Assembly (NCBI GenBank): GCA_038259365.1
Contig: JBBSOW010000041.1
Location: 1 to 24,877, forward strand
Length of the DNA stretch: 24,877 nucleotides
Source of the DNA: JBBSOW01 sp038259365
Lineage (GTDB): Bacteria > Actinomycetota > Actinomycetes > Propionibacteriales > Propionibacteriaceae
Direction of reading: 5' to 3'
Shown: piece after piece, positions 1-7,517 of the stretch
Layout: every line of letters starts with the position of its first letter
How positions within the stretch are numbered: position 1 is the stretch's first letter
The notes under the pieces: generated by a model
Told to the model about the DNA's origin: nothing
The model's database searches: none
The model's input: the letters and a program-made list of their open reading frames with translations, nothing else
Program-made: the position numbers and the translations under genes

Positions 1-591
1 ACCATCAACGCGCTGACCGCGGCCACCGGACTCCACGCCAACACCCTTCGCGAACACCTCGACGCGCTGGTGGAGCAGGGGATGGTGCGCCGCCACCGCG
101 CCGCACCCCACGGGCGCGGCCGTCCCGCCTGGCTGTACGCGAGGACGGACGCCACCCCCGAGACAGGGCCCTCGGAGTACGTGGGCCTCGCCGTCACGCT
201 GGCCGCGGCCATGCACCGCGGCAGCGGGTCGCCGCGTGATGACGCGGTTGCCGCCGGCATCGAATGGGGCCACGAGCTCGCTCGAGACCGAGGAACCCAA
301 CCCGGTGCCGACGAGCTGTCACCCCAAACCAGGGTGGTCGACCTGCTCGACGACCTCGGGTTCGCGCCCGAGCCCGACCAGGAGTTCGCCACGGTCCGTT
401 TCACCCGCTGTCCGCTGCTCCATGCCGCCGACCGGTATCCCGACGTCGTGTGCGGGGTGCACCTGGGCATCGTGCGCGGCGCCCTGGCCGAGTACGGTGC
501 GCCCGCGACGAGAGCCGTCCTGCTTCCCTTCGCCGAGCCCGGCGCCTGCCTGCTCAAGCTGAGCCCTTCGCCGGGCCCGTCGACGCGATGA
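1..591 (+). CDS. Winged-helix transcriptional regulator (ArsR/COG2345-like), 5' partial
   Basis: The frame is open from the first base, so the start lies outside the window. The visible N-terminus reads as a helix-turn-helix (TAATGLHANTLREHLDALVE) followed by a wing rich in Arg, Gly and Pro, as in ArsR/MarR-type regulators of the COG2345 kind. The C-terminal half carries Cys codons at 409 and 451 (spacing Cys-x13-Cys), a His codon at 460 and a third Cys codon at 547. This recalls cysteine-bearing relatives such as SufR that hold a metal or Fe-S cluster, but the spacing is not the classic four-Cys pattern, so ligand binding is inference. The stop overlaps the ATG of the next gene (ATGA), so the regulator is translationally coupled to the NnrS-like and multicopper oxidase genes and probably controls them. 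Family confidence is good; the signal sensed is unknown. Confidence 0.8.
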   Translation, partial: TINALTAATGLHANTLREHLDALVEQGMVRRHRAAPHGRGRPAWLYARTDATPETGPSEYVGLAVTLAAAMHRGSGSPRDDAVAAGIEWGHELARDRGTQPGADELSPQTRVVDLLDDLGFAPEPDQEFATVRFTRCPLLHAADRYPDVVCGVHLGIVRGALAEYGAPATRAVLLPFAEPGACLLKLSPSPGPSTR

Positions 592-1736
592 GCAGCGCCA
601 CTCCCTCCGCCAGCGGCGATGCCGGCCCGACCGCGGCCCGCCGCCACCCACCGTCGGCCAACCGAACACCTGTCGGCCGCGTCCTGCTCACAGTTCCGGC
701 CGGCCTGGCCCTGCTCGCCGGTCTGGACGCGGCGCTGCTGCTGCTCGGCTTGCCGGCGCCGCTGTCGACGCAACGGTTACCGCAGGTGCACGGCATGCTG
801 CTGGTCTTCGGCTTCGTCGGCACCGTGATCGCCCTGGAGCGCGCGGTCGCGCTGCGGCACCCGGCCGGGTTCGCCGCCCCGGCGATGCTGGGCCTTGGCG
901 CCCTGCTGCTGCTCTCACCCGCGCCACTCGCCGTCGGAAAGGCCGCGCAACTGCTCGGCGCGGCCGCCCTCGTGGCCGTCTACGTCCCGCTATGGCGCCG
1001 GCAACGAGACGACGCCGTGCTGGTGCAGGCGTTCGGCGGCGTCCTGGCCACGGGCGCGCTCGTGCTGTGGCTCGGCGGCGTCCCCGTCTCGGCGCTTGTG
1101 CCCTGGCTGGTCGGGTTCATCGTGCTCACCATCGGCGGGGAGCGCCTGGAGCTGGCGCGCCTGTCGATGGGGCCGACCGCCGGCCGGCGCCTGGTCCTGC
1201 TCGCCGCCGGATTGTCCGCCGGGGTGGTCGCCTCGTTGCTGTGGCCCGCCGTCGGCTATCCGGTGCTGGGCCTGACAATGCTCGCCTTCACCGGGTGGCT
1301 GGGCTTTCACGACGTGGCCCGGCGCACCATCAGATCTTCTGGTCTTCCGCGGTTCATGGCCGGGTGCATGCTGGCCGGCTACTGCTGGCTGGCGGTGGCC
1401 GCCGGCGTCTGGCTGTTGACCGGCGCCGCCATGGACGGGACGGGGTACGACGCGGTGGTGCACGCGGTGTTCCTCGGCTTCACCCTGTCGATGATCTTGG
1501 CCCACGCCCCGGTGATCCTGCCCGCCGTGCTCCGCCGCCCCTTGCCCTACCACCCGGTGATGCTGGTCCCGGCCGTGCTGTTGCACCTGTCGCTGGTGCT
1601 GCGGCTGTGGGTCGGCGACGGCCTCGGGGTCCCGTGGGCGTGGCAGGCAGGCGGCGTGGGCAACATCCTCGCGCTGCTGCTCTTCGTCGCGGTCGCCGCC
1701 TGGTCCGCGGCGACGGCCGGCCGGAGGCGGCGGTGA
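588..1736 (+). CDS. NnrS-like polytopic membrane protein
   Basis: The 382-residue protein is almost entirely hydrophobic, with roughly ten to twelve membrane segments after a polar N-terminus of about 30 residues. The start at 588 is chosen because its ATG overlaps the upstream stop as ATGA; the frame is open further upstream, but that part overlaps the regulator and is not hydrophobic. Conserved-looking histidines lie in membrane segments: His68 in a VHGMLLVFGF stretch, His292 in VHAVFLGF and His306 in LAHAPVI. This layout resembles NnrS and the heme-copper oxidase subunit I superfamily, whose members bind heme or copper and are linked to nitric oxide stress. Its stop overlaps the GTG of the following multicopper oxidase gene, whose N-terminal membrane domain looks related. 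The two products may form one membrane complex (inference). It could also be an uncharacterised membrane family outside true NnrS. Confidence 0.72.
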   Translation: MSSATPSASGDAGPTAARRHPPSANRTPVGRVLLTVPAGLALLAGLDAALLLLGLPAPLSTQRLPQVHGMLLVFGFVGTVIALERAVALRHPAGFAAPAMLGLGALLLLSPAPLAVGKAAQLLGAAALVAVYVPLWRRQRDDAVLVQAFGGVLATGALVLWLGGVPVSALVPWLVGFIVLTIGGERLELARLSMGPTAGRRLVLLAAGLSAGVVASLLWPAVGYPVLGLTMLAFTGWLGFHDVARRTIRSSGLPRFMAGCMLAGYCWLAVAAGVWLLTGAAMDGTGYDAVVHAVFLGFTLSMILAHAPVILPAVLRRPLPYHPVMLVPAVLLHLSLVLRLWVGDGLGVPWAWQAGGVGNILALLLFVAVAAWSAATAGRRRR

Positions 1737-4408
1737 GCGCGACCGCGGCCACGCGGCGCGGGGCCTTCTGGCCGATGCGGGATCTGCCGATGGTGTTCTG
1801 GTTGGCCGCGGCGGTCGCGGCGAGTCTGGCGCATCCCTTCATCCCGGCCCCGCGGTGGCTGATGATCCACCTGCTGCTGCTCGGCGCGGCCACGCACGCG
1901 ATCTTGGTCTGGAGCCGGCACTTCGCCGACGCCCTGCTGCACACCTCGCCTCGGCCCGGCGACCGGCGCGCGCAGACGCGGCGGCTGATCCTGCTCAACG
2001 GCGGGGTCGTGATCGTGGTGGCCGGGGTGCTTGGCGGTTGGTGGCCGGTCACGGTGGTCGGGGCCACGTCGGTCAGTGCCGCGGTGGTGTGGCACGGCGC
2101 GGCCCTGGTGGCCCAGATCCGGCGGGCGCTGCCGGGCCGGTTCGCCGTGTCGATCCGCTGCTACGTCGCCGCGGCGTGCTTCCTGCCGGTGGGCGCCGCG
2201 CTCGGCACCATCCTGGCCAGGGGTGTCGGGGATCCGCTCCACGCCCAGCTGAGGTTCGCTCATGCGAGCGTCAACCTGCTCGGCTGGATGGGCCTCACCA
2301 TCGTGGGCACGCTGGTCACGCTGTGGCCGACGATGCTGCGCACCCGGATCGCCGAGGGTGCCGAGACCGCGGCCGGGCGGGCGCTGCCGATCCTGATCGC
2401 GTCCGTCGCGGCCGCGGCCGGTGGCGCCGCGGCCGACCTGCGCTATGTGGCGGTGGCGGGCCTGACGGGTTACCTCCTCGGCCTGGGGATCTTGGCGTGG
2501 CCGTTCGCCGAGACGGCGCGCCGCAAGCCCCCTCGGTCCTACCCGACCTGGTCGGTGCTGGCGGGGCTGCTGTGGCTCGTCAGTTGCGTGCTCGCCCTGG
2601 CCATCGGCGTCGCCACCGCACGCTCGTGGGCGACGGCCGACAGGGTGTTCGGGTGGCTCACCCCGTTCCTGGCGGCCGGGTTCGGGGCCCAGGTGCTGCT
2701 CGGCGCGCTGTCCTACCTGCTGCCGGTGGCGCTCAGCCGGGGCCCGGCAGCGGTTCGCGCGGCCAACACCGCGCTGGACCGCGGCGGCGCGCTGCGGATC
2801 GTCCTGATCAACGCCGGTCTCTTGGTGTGCGTGTTGCCGGTGCCCAGCCTGGTTCGGGTCCTGGCCTCCATCCTGGTCCTCGGCGGGCTCGCGGCCTTTC
2901 TCCCCCTGTTGTTCTTGGCCATGCGCGCCTCCCGCCGAACAAAGAGCGCCGACTCCGCAACCGCCGGGGACCGACGTCACCGGGCGCCGGACGGGGAGCG
3001 ACCGGTCGGCCAAGTCACCGGTCTCGCCGCGACCGGGTTGGCCATCGTCGTGCTCGCGGTCGCCGTCGGCGTCGCCGCCGATCCCACGGCGGCCGGCCGC
3101 CAGTCGAGCGCATCCGCGGGAGCCGGCGCGGTCGCCACCGGACAGGTCACGACCGTGCGGGTGGAGGCGCGCGACATGCGGTTCACCCCCGCCACGATCG
3201 AGGTGCCGGCCGGCAACCGGTTGGTCATCGAGCTGGTGAACACCGACACCGAGGACGTGCACGACCTGGTCCTCGAAAACGGTGCCCGCAGCGAGCGCCT
3301 CGCCCCCGGCGAGTCCGCCCGGATCGACGCCGGGGTGGTCGGCCGCAACGTCGACGGCTGGTGCTCGGTGGTGGGCCACCGGCAGCTGGGCATGGTGCTC
3401 CAGATCGAAAGCACCGGTAGTCCGCAACCGGCCGCTGCCGGAGCCGAGGTGCCGGGGAACGCGCCGCCGGCCGACCCGCACACCGGTGACCCCCCTCCCG
3501 TTCACGACCGTGGCGCGGCAGGGGCGGCCGCCGACCTGGACTTCCTGGCCGAGCCGGGCCCCGGGTTCACGGGTCGAGACGCGACGCTGCCGCCGGCCCC
3601 AGAGGGGCAGGTGCACCGGCGCACCTTCACCGTTCGCGACACCCAGGCCGAGGTTTCCCCCGGCGTGAAACAGACCCTGTGGACCTTCAACGGCACCATG
3701 CCGGGTCCGGTGCTGCACGGCAAGGTGGGCGACGCCTTCGAGATCACCCTGGTCAACGACGGATCGATCGGCCACTCGATCGACTTCCACGCCGGGGCGC
3801 TGGCTCCCGACCGGCCGATGCGGACCATTGCGCCGGGAGAGTCGCTGGTCTACCGGTTCCGCGCCACCCGCGCCGGGGTGTGGATGTATCACTGCTCCTC
3901 GGTGCCCATGTCGGCGCACATCGCCAACGGGCTGTTCGGCGCCGTGGTGATCGAACCCCCCGACCTTCCCGAGGTCGACCGCAGCTACCTCCTGGTGCAG
4001 TCCGAGCTCTATCTTGGCGCCCAGGGCGGGGAGGTCGACACGACCAAGCTCCGGGCAGAAGAGCCCGACGCGGTGGTCTTCAACGGCTACGCCAACCAGT
4101 ACGACCACCGCCCGCTACCCGCCCGCGTTGGTGAACGGGTCCGGGTGTGGGTCCTCGACGCCGGGCCCAGCCGCCCCACGTCCTTTCACGTCGTCGGCGG
4201 CCAGTTCGACACCGTCTACGCCGAAGGTTCCTACCTGCTCGAGCGGCCGTCGGCCGGCGGCAGCCAAAGCCTCGCGCTGGCCCCCGCTCAGGGCGGGTTC
4301 GTCGAACTGACGTTCCCCGACGCCGGGCGCTACCCGTTCATCTCCCACCGCATGGTCGACGCCGAACGCGGCGCCCACGGCATCTTCGACGTCAGCCCAT
4401 CTGAGTAA
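1733..4408 (+). CDS. Fusion: NnrS-like membrane domain + cupredoxin + NirK-type multicopper oxidase
   Basis: The 891-residue protein starts at a GTG overlapping the previous stop (GTGA). Residues about 20-405 hold around ten membrane segments, including a His-rich one (FAHASVN, His177). After a polar linker and one more hydrophobic segment (about 425-445), residues about 465-565 form a cupredoxin with a complete type 1 copper set: His510, Cys544, His549, Met554. Residues about 605-891 form a two-domain NirK-like multicopper oxidase: His681 and His686 in HSIDFHA, His720-Cys721 in YHC, His729, and His872 near the C-terminus. Thus type 2 ligands His686/His720/His872 and catalytic Asp684 are present. 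The expected type 1 Met is Leu734, and the second catalytic His of nitrite reductases aligns with Gln824. The copper domains probably face outside the membrane. Copper nitrite reductase is the family label; the substrate is uncertain given the substitutions. Confidence 0.85.
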   Translation: MSATAATRRGAFWPMRDLPMVFWLAAAVAASLAHPFIPAPRWLMIHLLLLGAATHAILVWSRHFADALLHTSPRPGDRRAQTRRLILLNGGVVIVVAGVLGGWWPVTVVGATSVSAAVVWHGAALVAQIRRALPGRFAVSIRCYVAAACFLPVGAALGTILARGVGDPLHAQLRFAHASVNLLGWMGLTIVGTLVTLWPTMLRTRIAEGAETAAGRALPILIASVAAAAGGAAADLRYVAVAGLTGYLLGLGILAWPFAETARRKPPRSYPTWSVLAGLLWLVSCVLALAIGVATARSWATADRVFGWLTPFLAAGFGAQVLLGALSYLLPVALSRGPAAVRAANTALDRGGALRIVLINAGLLVCVLPVPSLVRVLASILVLGGLAAFLPLLFLAMRASRRTKSADSATAGDRRHRAPDGERPVGQVTGLAATGLAIVVLAVAVGVAADPTAAGRQSSASAGAGAVATGQVTTVRVEARDMRFTPATIEVPAGNRLVIELVNTDTEDVHDLVLENGARSERLAPGESARIDAGVVGRNVDGWCSVVGHRQLGMVLQIESTGSPQPAAAGAEVPGNAPPADPHTGDPPPVHDRGAAGAAADLDFLAEPGPGFTGRDATLPPAPEGQVHRRTFTVRDTQAEVSPGVKQTLWTFNGTMPGPVLHGKVGDAFEITLVNDGSIGHSIDFHAGALAPDRPMRTIAPGESLVYRFRATRAGVWMYHCSSVPMSAHIANGLFGAVVIEPPDLPEVDRSYLLVQSELYLGAQGGEVDTTKLRAEEPDAVVFNGYANQYDHRPLPARVGERVRVWVLDAGPSRPTSFHVVGGQFDTVYAEGSYLLERPSAGGSQSLALAPAQGGFVELTFPDAGRYPFISHRMVDAERGAHGIFDVSPSE

Positions 4409-4418
4409 CGCTAGAATC
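4409..4418 (+). repeat. 10-bp direct repeat with TAGAAT, copy 1
   Basis: The decamer CGCTAGAATC directly follows the multicopper oxidase stop codon and recurs identically 70 bp downstream. It contains TAGAAT, which matches a sigma-A -10 hexamer, but no convincing -35 sits at the usual distance. It may be a promoter element, an operator half-site or a chance repeat. Confidence 0.4.
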
Positions 4419-4425
4419 TTGCGAG

Positions 4426-4465
4426 GCCGGGTCACGAGCGGATCGTTTTGGCAGCGATTCCCGGC
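4426..4465 (+). terminator. Possible weak hairpin between the oxidase and LtaS-like genes
   Basis: GCCGGG at 4426-4431 can pair with CCCGGC at 4460-4465, with a shorter inner ATCG/CGAT pairing, in the gap after the multicopper oxidase operon. There is only a short TTT after the stem, so this is at best a weak terminator. Six-base GC stems are common in DNA of this composition. Confidence 0.25.
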
Positions 4466-4478
4466 TTTGTGCGTGAAC

Positions 4479-4488
4479 CGCTAGAATC
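4479..4488 (+). promoter_or_regulatory. 10-bp direct repeat with TAGAAT, copy 2; candidate -10 for the LtaS-like gene
   Basis: This is the second copy of CGCTAGAATC, lying about 50 bp upstream of the chosen start of the LtaS-like gene. TAGAAT fits a -10 element and the distance allows a short 5' leader. A matching -35 is not clear, so the promoter call rests on the -10 and the position alone. Confidence 0.35.
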
Positions 4489-4538
4489 GGTCCGCTGTCG
4501 GTCCCTTGCCGACGTGTCGGCGATGTGAACGGCGGGTG

Positions 4539-6413
4539 ATGTCGATGCTGCGAGTGCGCGAAGAGTCTCGGCGACCCCACCTGTTGCCGGTGGCGGACTG
4601 GATCTATCTGGGCGCCTTGCTGCTGCCCACGGGGCTGATCAGCCTCCTTGCGGCCCTGTGGACTCTGCAGGCGCAGTACCGCCCGCCCCAGACGTGGTGG
4701 GAGACGTTCCTCCAGATCTATCCCGACGCCTGCTGGCTCGCGGGCATGGCCCTGGCGAGCGTGCTGCTGTTCAGCCTCATTCGGCACGGGTGGCCGCGAA
4801 GAATCCTGGTGGTCCTCACTCATTCCATCGTGCTCGTGCACGCCCTGTTCAGCCTCGCCGCCTACAGCTACCACAGGAAGACCGGGTCGCTGTTGGAGGC
4901 GGGGGCGGTCACCTATGCGCTCGGCAAGCTCAACAGCATCGGCGGGGTGCTCGTTGCCGAGTTGACGCCCAGCCAGATCGTCTTGACACTCCTGCTCGTC
5001 GCCTACATCATCGCGGGACCCGCGACGATCACCAACGTCTTCCGTCCGCGAGGCGGAGTACGATCGCGGTTCAGCTCCCGGCGGGCAGTCCGGCGGGCCT
5101 GTTTTGCCGCCTGCCTGGCGCTCATCACGCTGGCGGCGGAGCCCTTCATGGTTTCCGCCAACCCGTACGCGGTTCCCCGGGCGATGGCGGTCTTGAGCGG
5201 GGTCGCCAGCGATTGGCAATCCGAGGCCGGGACGGTGGTCGAACCCTCGGCGCGGAACGCAAGACTGACCCCCACCAGCAAGTCCCGAACTCCCAACGTC
5301 GTCGTCATCACCATGGAGTCCGTGGGATTCCGAGCCACCAGCCTCGGCGACCGGTACGAGACCACCCCCAATCTGGCCAAGCTGGCGAAGAAGTCGATCG
5401 TGGCCGAGCACGCCTACCCGGTGGTTCCGCACACGTCGAAGTCGCTGACCGGCCTCAACTGTGGGGTCGAGCCCGACCTGACCACGCGGCTGTCGGAAAG
5501 CACGGGCCAGGGTCCGCCGGCGCGCTGCCTGGCGGAGTTGCTGGGCGATCAGGGCTACTCCAGCGCCTTCTTCCAATCCGCGGTCGGCGGATTCGAGAAC
5601 CGAGCAGCGCTGATGGAGCGCTTCGGCTACGACGAGTTCCATCCCGTCGATGAGCTACCCAAGACTGGCTTTTCCAGGGCGAACTATTTTGGCTGGGAGG
5701 ACGACATCATGTTGGGTCCCAGCGAGGATTGGATCTCGGCCCAGCGCGGTAAGCCCTTCCTGTTGAGCTATCTCACCGTCACCGCCCATCACGACTATCA
5801 GGTGCCTGCTGGGTTCGAGACCGAACAATTGTCCGAGGACCCCGAGTTCAACGACTACCTCAACAACGTCCGCTACTCCGATCGCTTCCTCGGGAAGGTG
5901 ATCAAACAGCTCAAACGCCAAGGAGTGGCCGACAACACGATCATCGTGGTGACCGGCGATCATGGCGAAGGGTTCGGTGAACACGGCCTGAGGCAGCACG
6001 ACAACACGATCTACGACGAGGGGATCCACGTCCCGTTCGTCATCTACGACCCGCGCCTCAAGCAGCAGGAAGACATCGTGCAGCCGGTGCAGACGACCGC
6101 GCTCGTGCCGACGCTGGCCGACCTGATGGGTTACAACATCGTCGACGGCAACTATTCCGCCCCCTCCTTGCTACAGGCCGGAATCCAACCGGTCCGCGTG
6201 GCCTGCCACGTCGAGAACGCATGCCTCGCCAGGATCGATGCGGGCGGCAAGTACATTTACCACTTCGGCCGCCGACCCGACGAGTACTTCAACCTGGCCG
6301 ACGATCCGCTCGAGCTGGATAACCGCATCGATCGAATCGATCCCGCCCAGATCGCCGCGTGGCGCCGAGAACTGATCGATTGGCGAACCGCGGTCCAGCT
6401 GCGCTATCGCTGA
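4539..6413 (+). CDS. LtaS-like membrane sulfatase-fold phosphoglycerol transferase
   Basis: The 624-residue protein has five N-terminal membrane segments (within about residues 15-215) followed by an extracellular sulfatase-fold domain, the layout of lipoteichoic acid synthase. Key residues fall almost at the positions known in Staphylococcus aureus LtaS: Glu260 in ITMESVG, nucleophile Thr299 in PHTSKSLTG, His417-His418 in TAHHDY, and Asp474-His475 in GDHGEGFGEHG. The expected activity is transfer of glycerol phosphate from phosphatidylglycerol onto a polymer or lipid anchor at the outer membrane face; the exact acceptor in this organism is unknown. The ATG at 4539 is preferred over the in-frame TTG at 4506 because the latter adds a Cys/Arg-rich tail; ATG 4545 and GTG 4536 are alternatives. 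It is convergent with the LacI gene and stands alone. Confidence 0.85.
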   Translation: MSMLRVREESRRPHLLPVADWIYLGALLLPTGLISLLAALWTLQAQYRPPQTWWETFLQIYPDACWLAGMALASVLLFSLIRHGWPRRILVVLTHSIVLVHALFSLAAYSYHRKTGSLLEAGAVTYALGKLNSIGGVLVAELTPSQIVLTLLLVAYIIAGPATITNVFRPRGGVRSRFSSRRAVRRACFAACLALITLAAEPFMVSANPYAVPRAMAVLSGVASDWQSEAGTVVEPSARNARLTPTSKSRTPNVVVITMESVGFRATSLGDRYETTPNLAKLAKKSIVAEHAYPVVPHTSKSLTGLNCGVEPDLTTRLSESTGQGPPARCLAELLGDQGYSSAFFQSAVGGFENRAALMERFGYDEFHPVDELPKTGFSRANYFGWEDDIMLGPSEDWISAQRGKPFLLSYLTVTAHHDYQVPAGFETEQLSEDPEFNDYLNNVRYSDRFLGKVIKQLKRQGVADNTIIVVTGDHGEGFGEHGLRQHDNTIYDEGIHVPFVIYDPRLKQQEDIVQPVQTTALVPTLADLMGYNIVDGNYSAPSLLQAGIQPVRVACHVENACLARIDAGGKYIYHFGRRPDEYFNLADDPLELDNRIDRIDPAQIAAWRRELIDWRTAVQLRYR

Positions 6414-6433
6414 TCGAGTCCTGCGCCCAGGTC

Positions 6434-7465
6434 TCAGCGTCCGCGCAGCGACGATTCGCGCAGCACCAGCTCGGGCTCGAACACGATGTGCTGCGGCTCC
6501 GGCCGCCGCCCCTGGGCCCGCTCGGCCACCTCGTCGACGAGCAACTCCAACGCCGCGCGTCCCATCATCCGCGCCGGCTGGGACACCGAGCTGAGCGGGA
6601 CGGCGGCCGTGGCGGCGAAGTCGATGTCGTCGAAGCCGATCACGGCCAGCTCCCCAGGCACCGCGACGCTGCCTTCGACGAGCAGCGCCCGCAACAGACC
6701 GATGGCGATGAGGTCGTTGGCGGCGAACACCCCGTCGGGGCGCTGGCCGGGCGGGCGGGCAAGAATCTCCTCAGCGAGGGCGATGCCGCCGTGCGCGTCG
6801 TGGTCGGCGTGGAGAAGCTCGACGTCGGCGCAGGCTTGCGCGCCCTCGACGCGCTCGCGGGTGGTGCGGACGCTCAACGGTCCCGCGGCGACCACGATGC
6901 GGCGGCACCCTTGCCGCTGCAGATGTTGCACGGCCAGCGCACCGCCGGCGGTGTTGTTCACCGACACCGAGGACAGCCCGCAGCCGGACGAATCGTGTTC
7001 CAGCACCACGGTCGGGGTTCGGGAACGTTCCAGGGCGGCGAACAGTTCGACGTTGTCGTCGGCGGCGGGGGAGAGCAGGATGCCCACGCTTCGAAGCTCG
7101 GTGAAGAGCGCGACGTAGCCTGCTTGGCGGCCGGGGTCTCGGCGGCTGTTGCCGTTCAAGATGGCCAGGCCGTGCCCCGCGGCGGCGTCCTCCGCGCCCG
7201 TCACCAGTTCGGCGAAGAACGGGTTGGTGGCGTCGATGGTGATCATCCCCACCGAGCGGCTGCGCCCCTCGCGCAGTTGCCGGGCGGCGTCGTTGCGCAC
7301 GAACCCGAGGTCGGCGATGGCGCGGCGCACCAGTTCCCGGGTGGCAGGGGCCACCTTTTCGGGACGGTTGAGCACGTTGGATACCGTGCCCAACGCCACG
7401 CCAGCCCGCTTCGCTACGTCGCGCACGCTCACAGCGGCCACCAGCGGCTCCTTGGTCGACGACAT
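6434..7465 (-). CDS. LacI-family transcriptional regulator
   Basis: The 343-residue protein begins with a classic LacI helix-turn-helix and hinge (residues about 14-60; VRDVAKRAGVALGTVSNVLN). A periplasmic-binding-protein-like effector domain follows, with typical phrases such as MITIDATNPFFAELV, GVFAANDLIAIGLL and VIGFDDIDFAATAAVPLSSV. The ATG at 7465 is chosen; longer forms start with a stretch that has no family likeness and would overlap dinB. LacI proteins bind operators as dimers or tetramers and respond to a sugar or nucleoside ligand. No sugar operon lies beside it, so the target is probably elsewhere or its own promoter. It is divergent from dinB across 52 bp, a gap it could occupy, but I see no clear palindromic operator. 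Confidence 0.92.
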   Translation of the reverse strand: MSSTKEPLVAAVSVRDVAKRAGVALGTVSNVLNRPEKVAPATRELVRRAIADLGFVRNDAARQLREGRSRSVGMITIDATNPFFAELVTGAEDAAAGHGLAILNGNSRRDPGRQAGYVALFTELRSVGILLSPAADDNVELFAALERSRTPTVVLEHDSSGCGLSSVSVNNTAGGALAVQHLQRQGCRRIVVAAGPLSVRTTRERVEGAQACADVELLHADHDAHGGIALAEEILARPPGQRPDGVFAANDLIAIGLLRALLVEGSVAVPGELAVIGFDDIDFAATAAVPLSSVSQPARMMGRAALELLVDEVAERAQGRRPEPQHIVFEPELVLRESSLRGR

Positions 7466-7501
7466 TGCGACGCGAGGAAACGGCCCACCCGTCGGGCCGC
7501 T

Positions 7502-7507
7502 TACACT
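7502..7507 (+). promoter_or_regulatory. Candidate -10 box for dinB
   Basis: TACACT lies 10 bases before the dinB ATG, in the 52-bp divergent gap. A transcript from here would have almost no 5' leader, which is common in actinobacteria. The -35 region is weak, and no SOS-type GAAC-N4-GTTC palindrome is visible in the gap. Confidence 0.35.
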
Positions 7508-7517
7508 ACTAAGCGTC

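Noticed and set aside
1547..4108. Very long open frame (853 codons) antisense to the multicopper oxidase gene
   Set aside because: The translation is low-complexity (Arg, Gly, His, Gln-rich) with no domain, and the sense strand encodes clear copper-site motifs; it is a GC-bias shadow.
7466..7517. LexA-type operator controlling dinB
   Set aside because: No GAAC-N4-GTTC palindrome is present in the 52-bp divergent gap.
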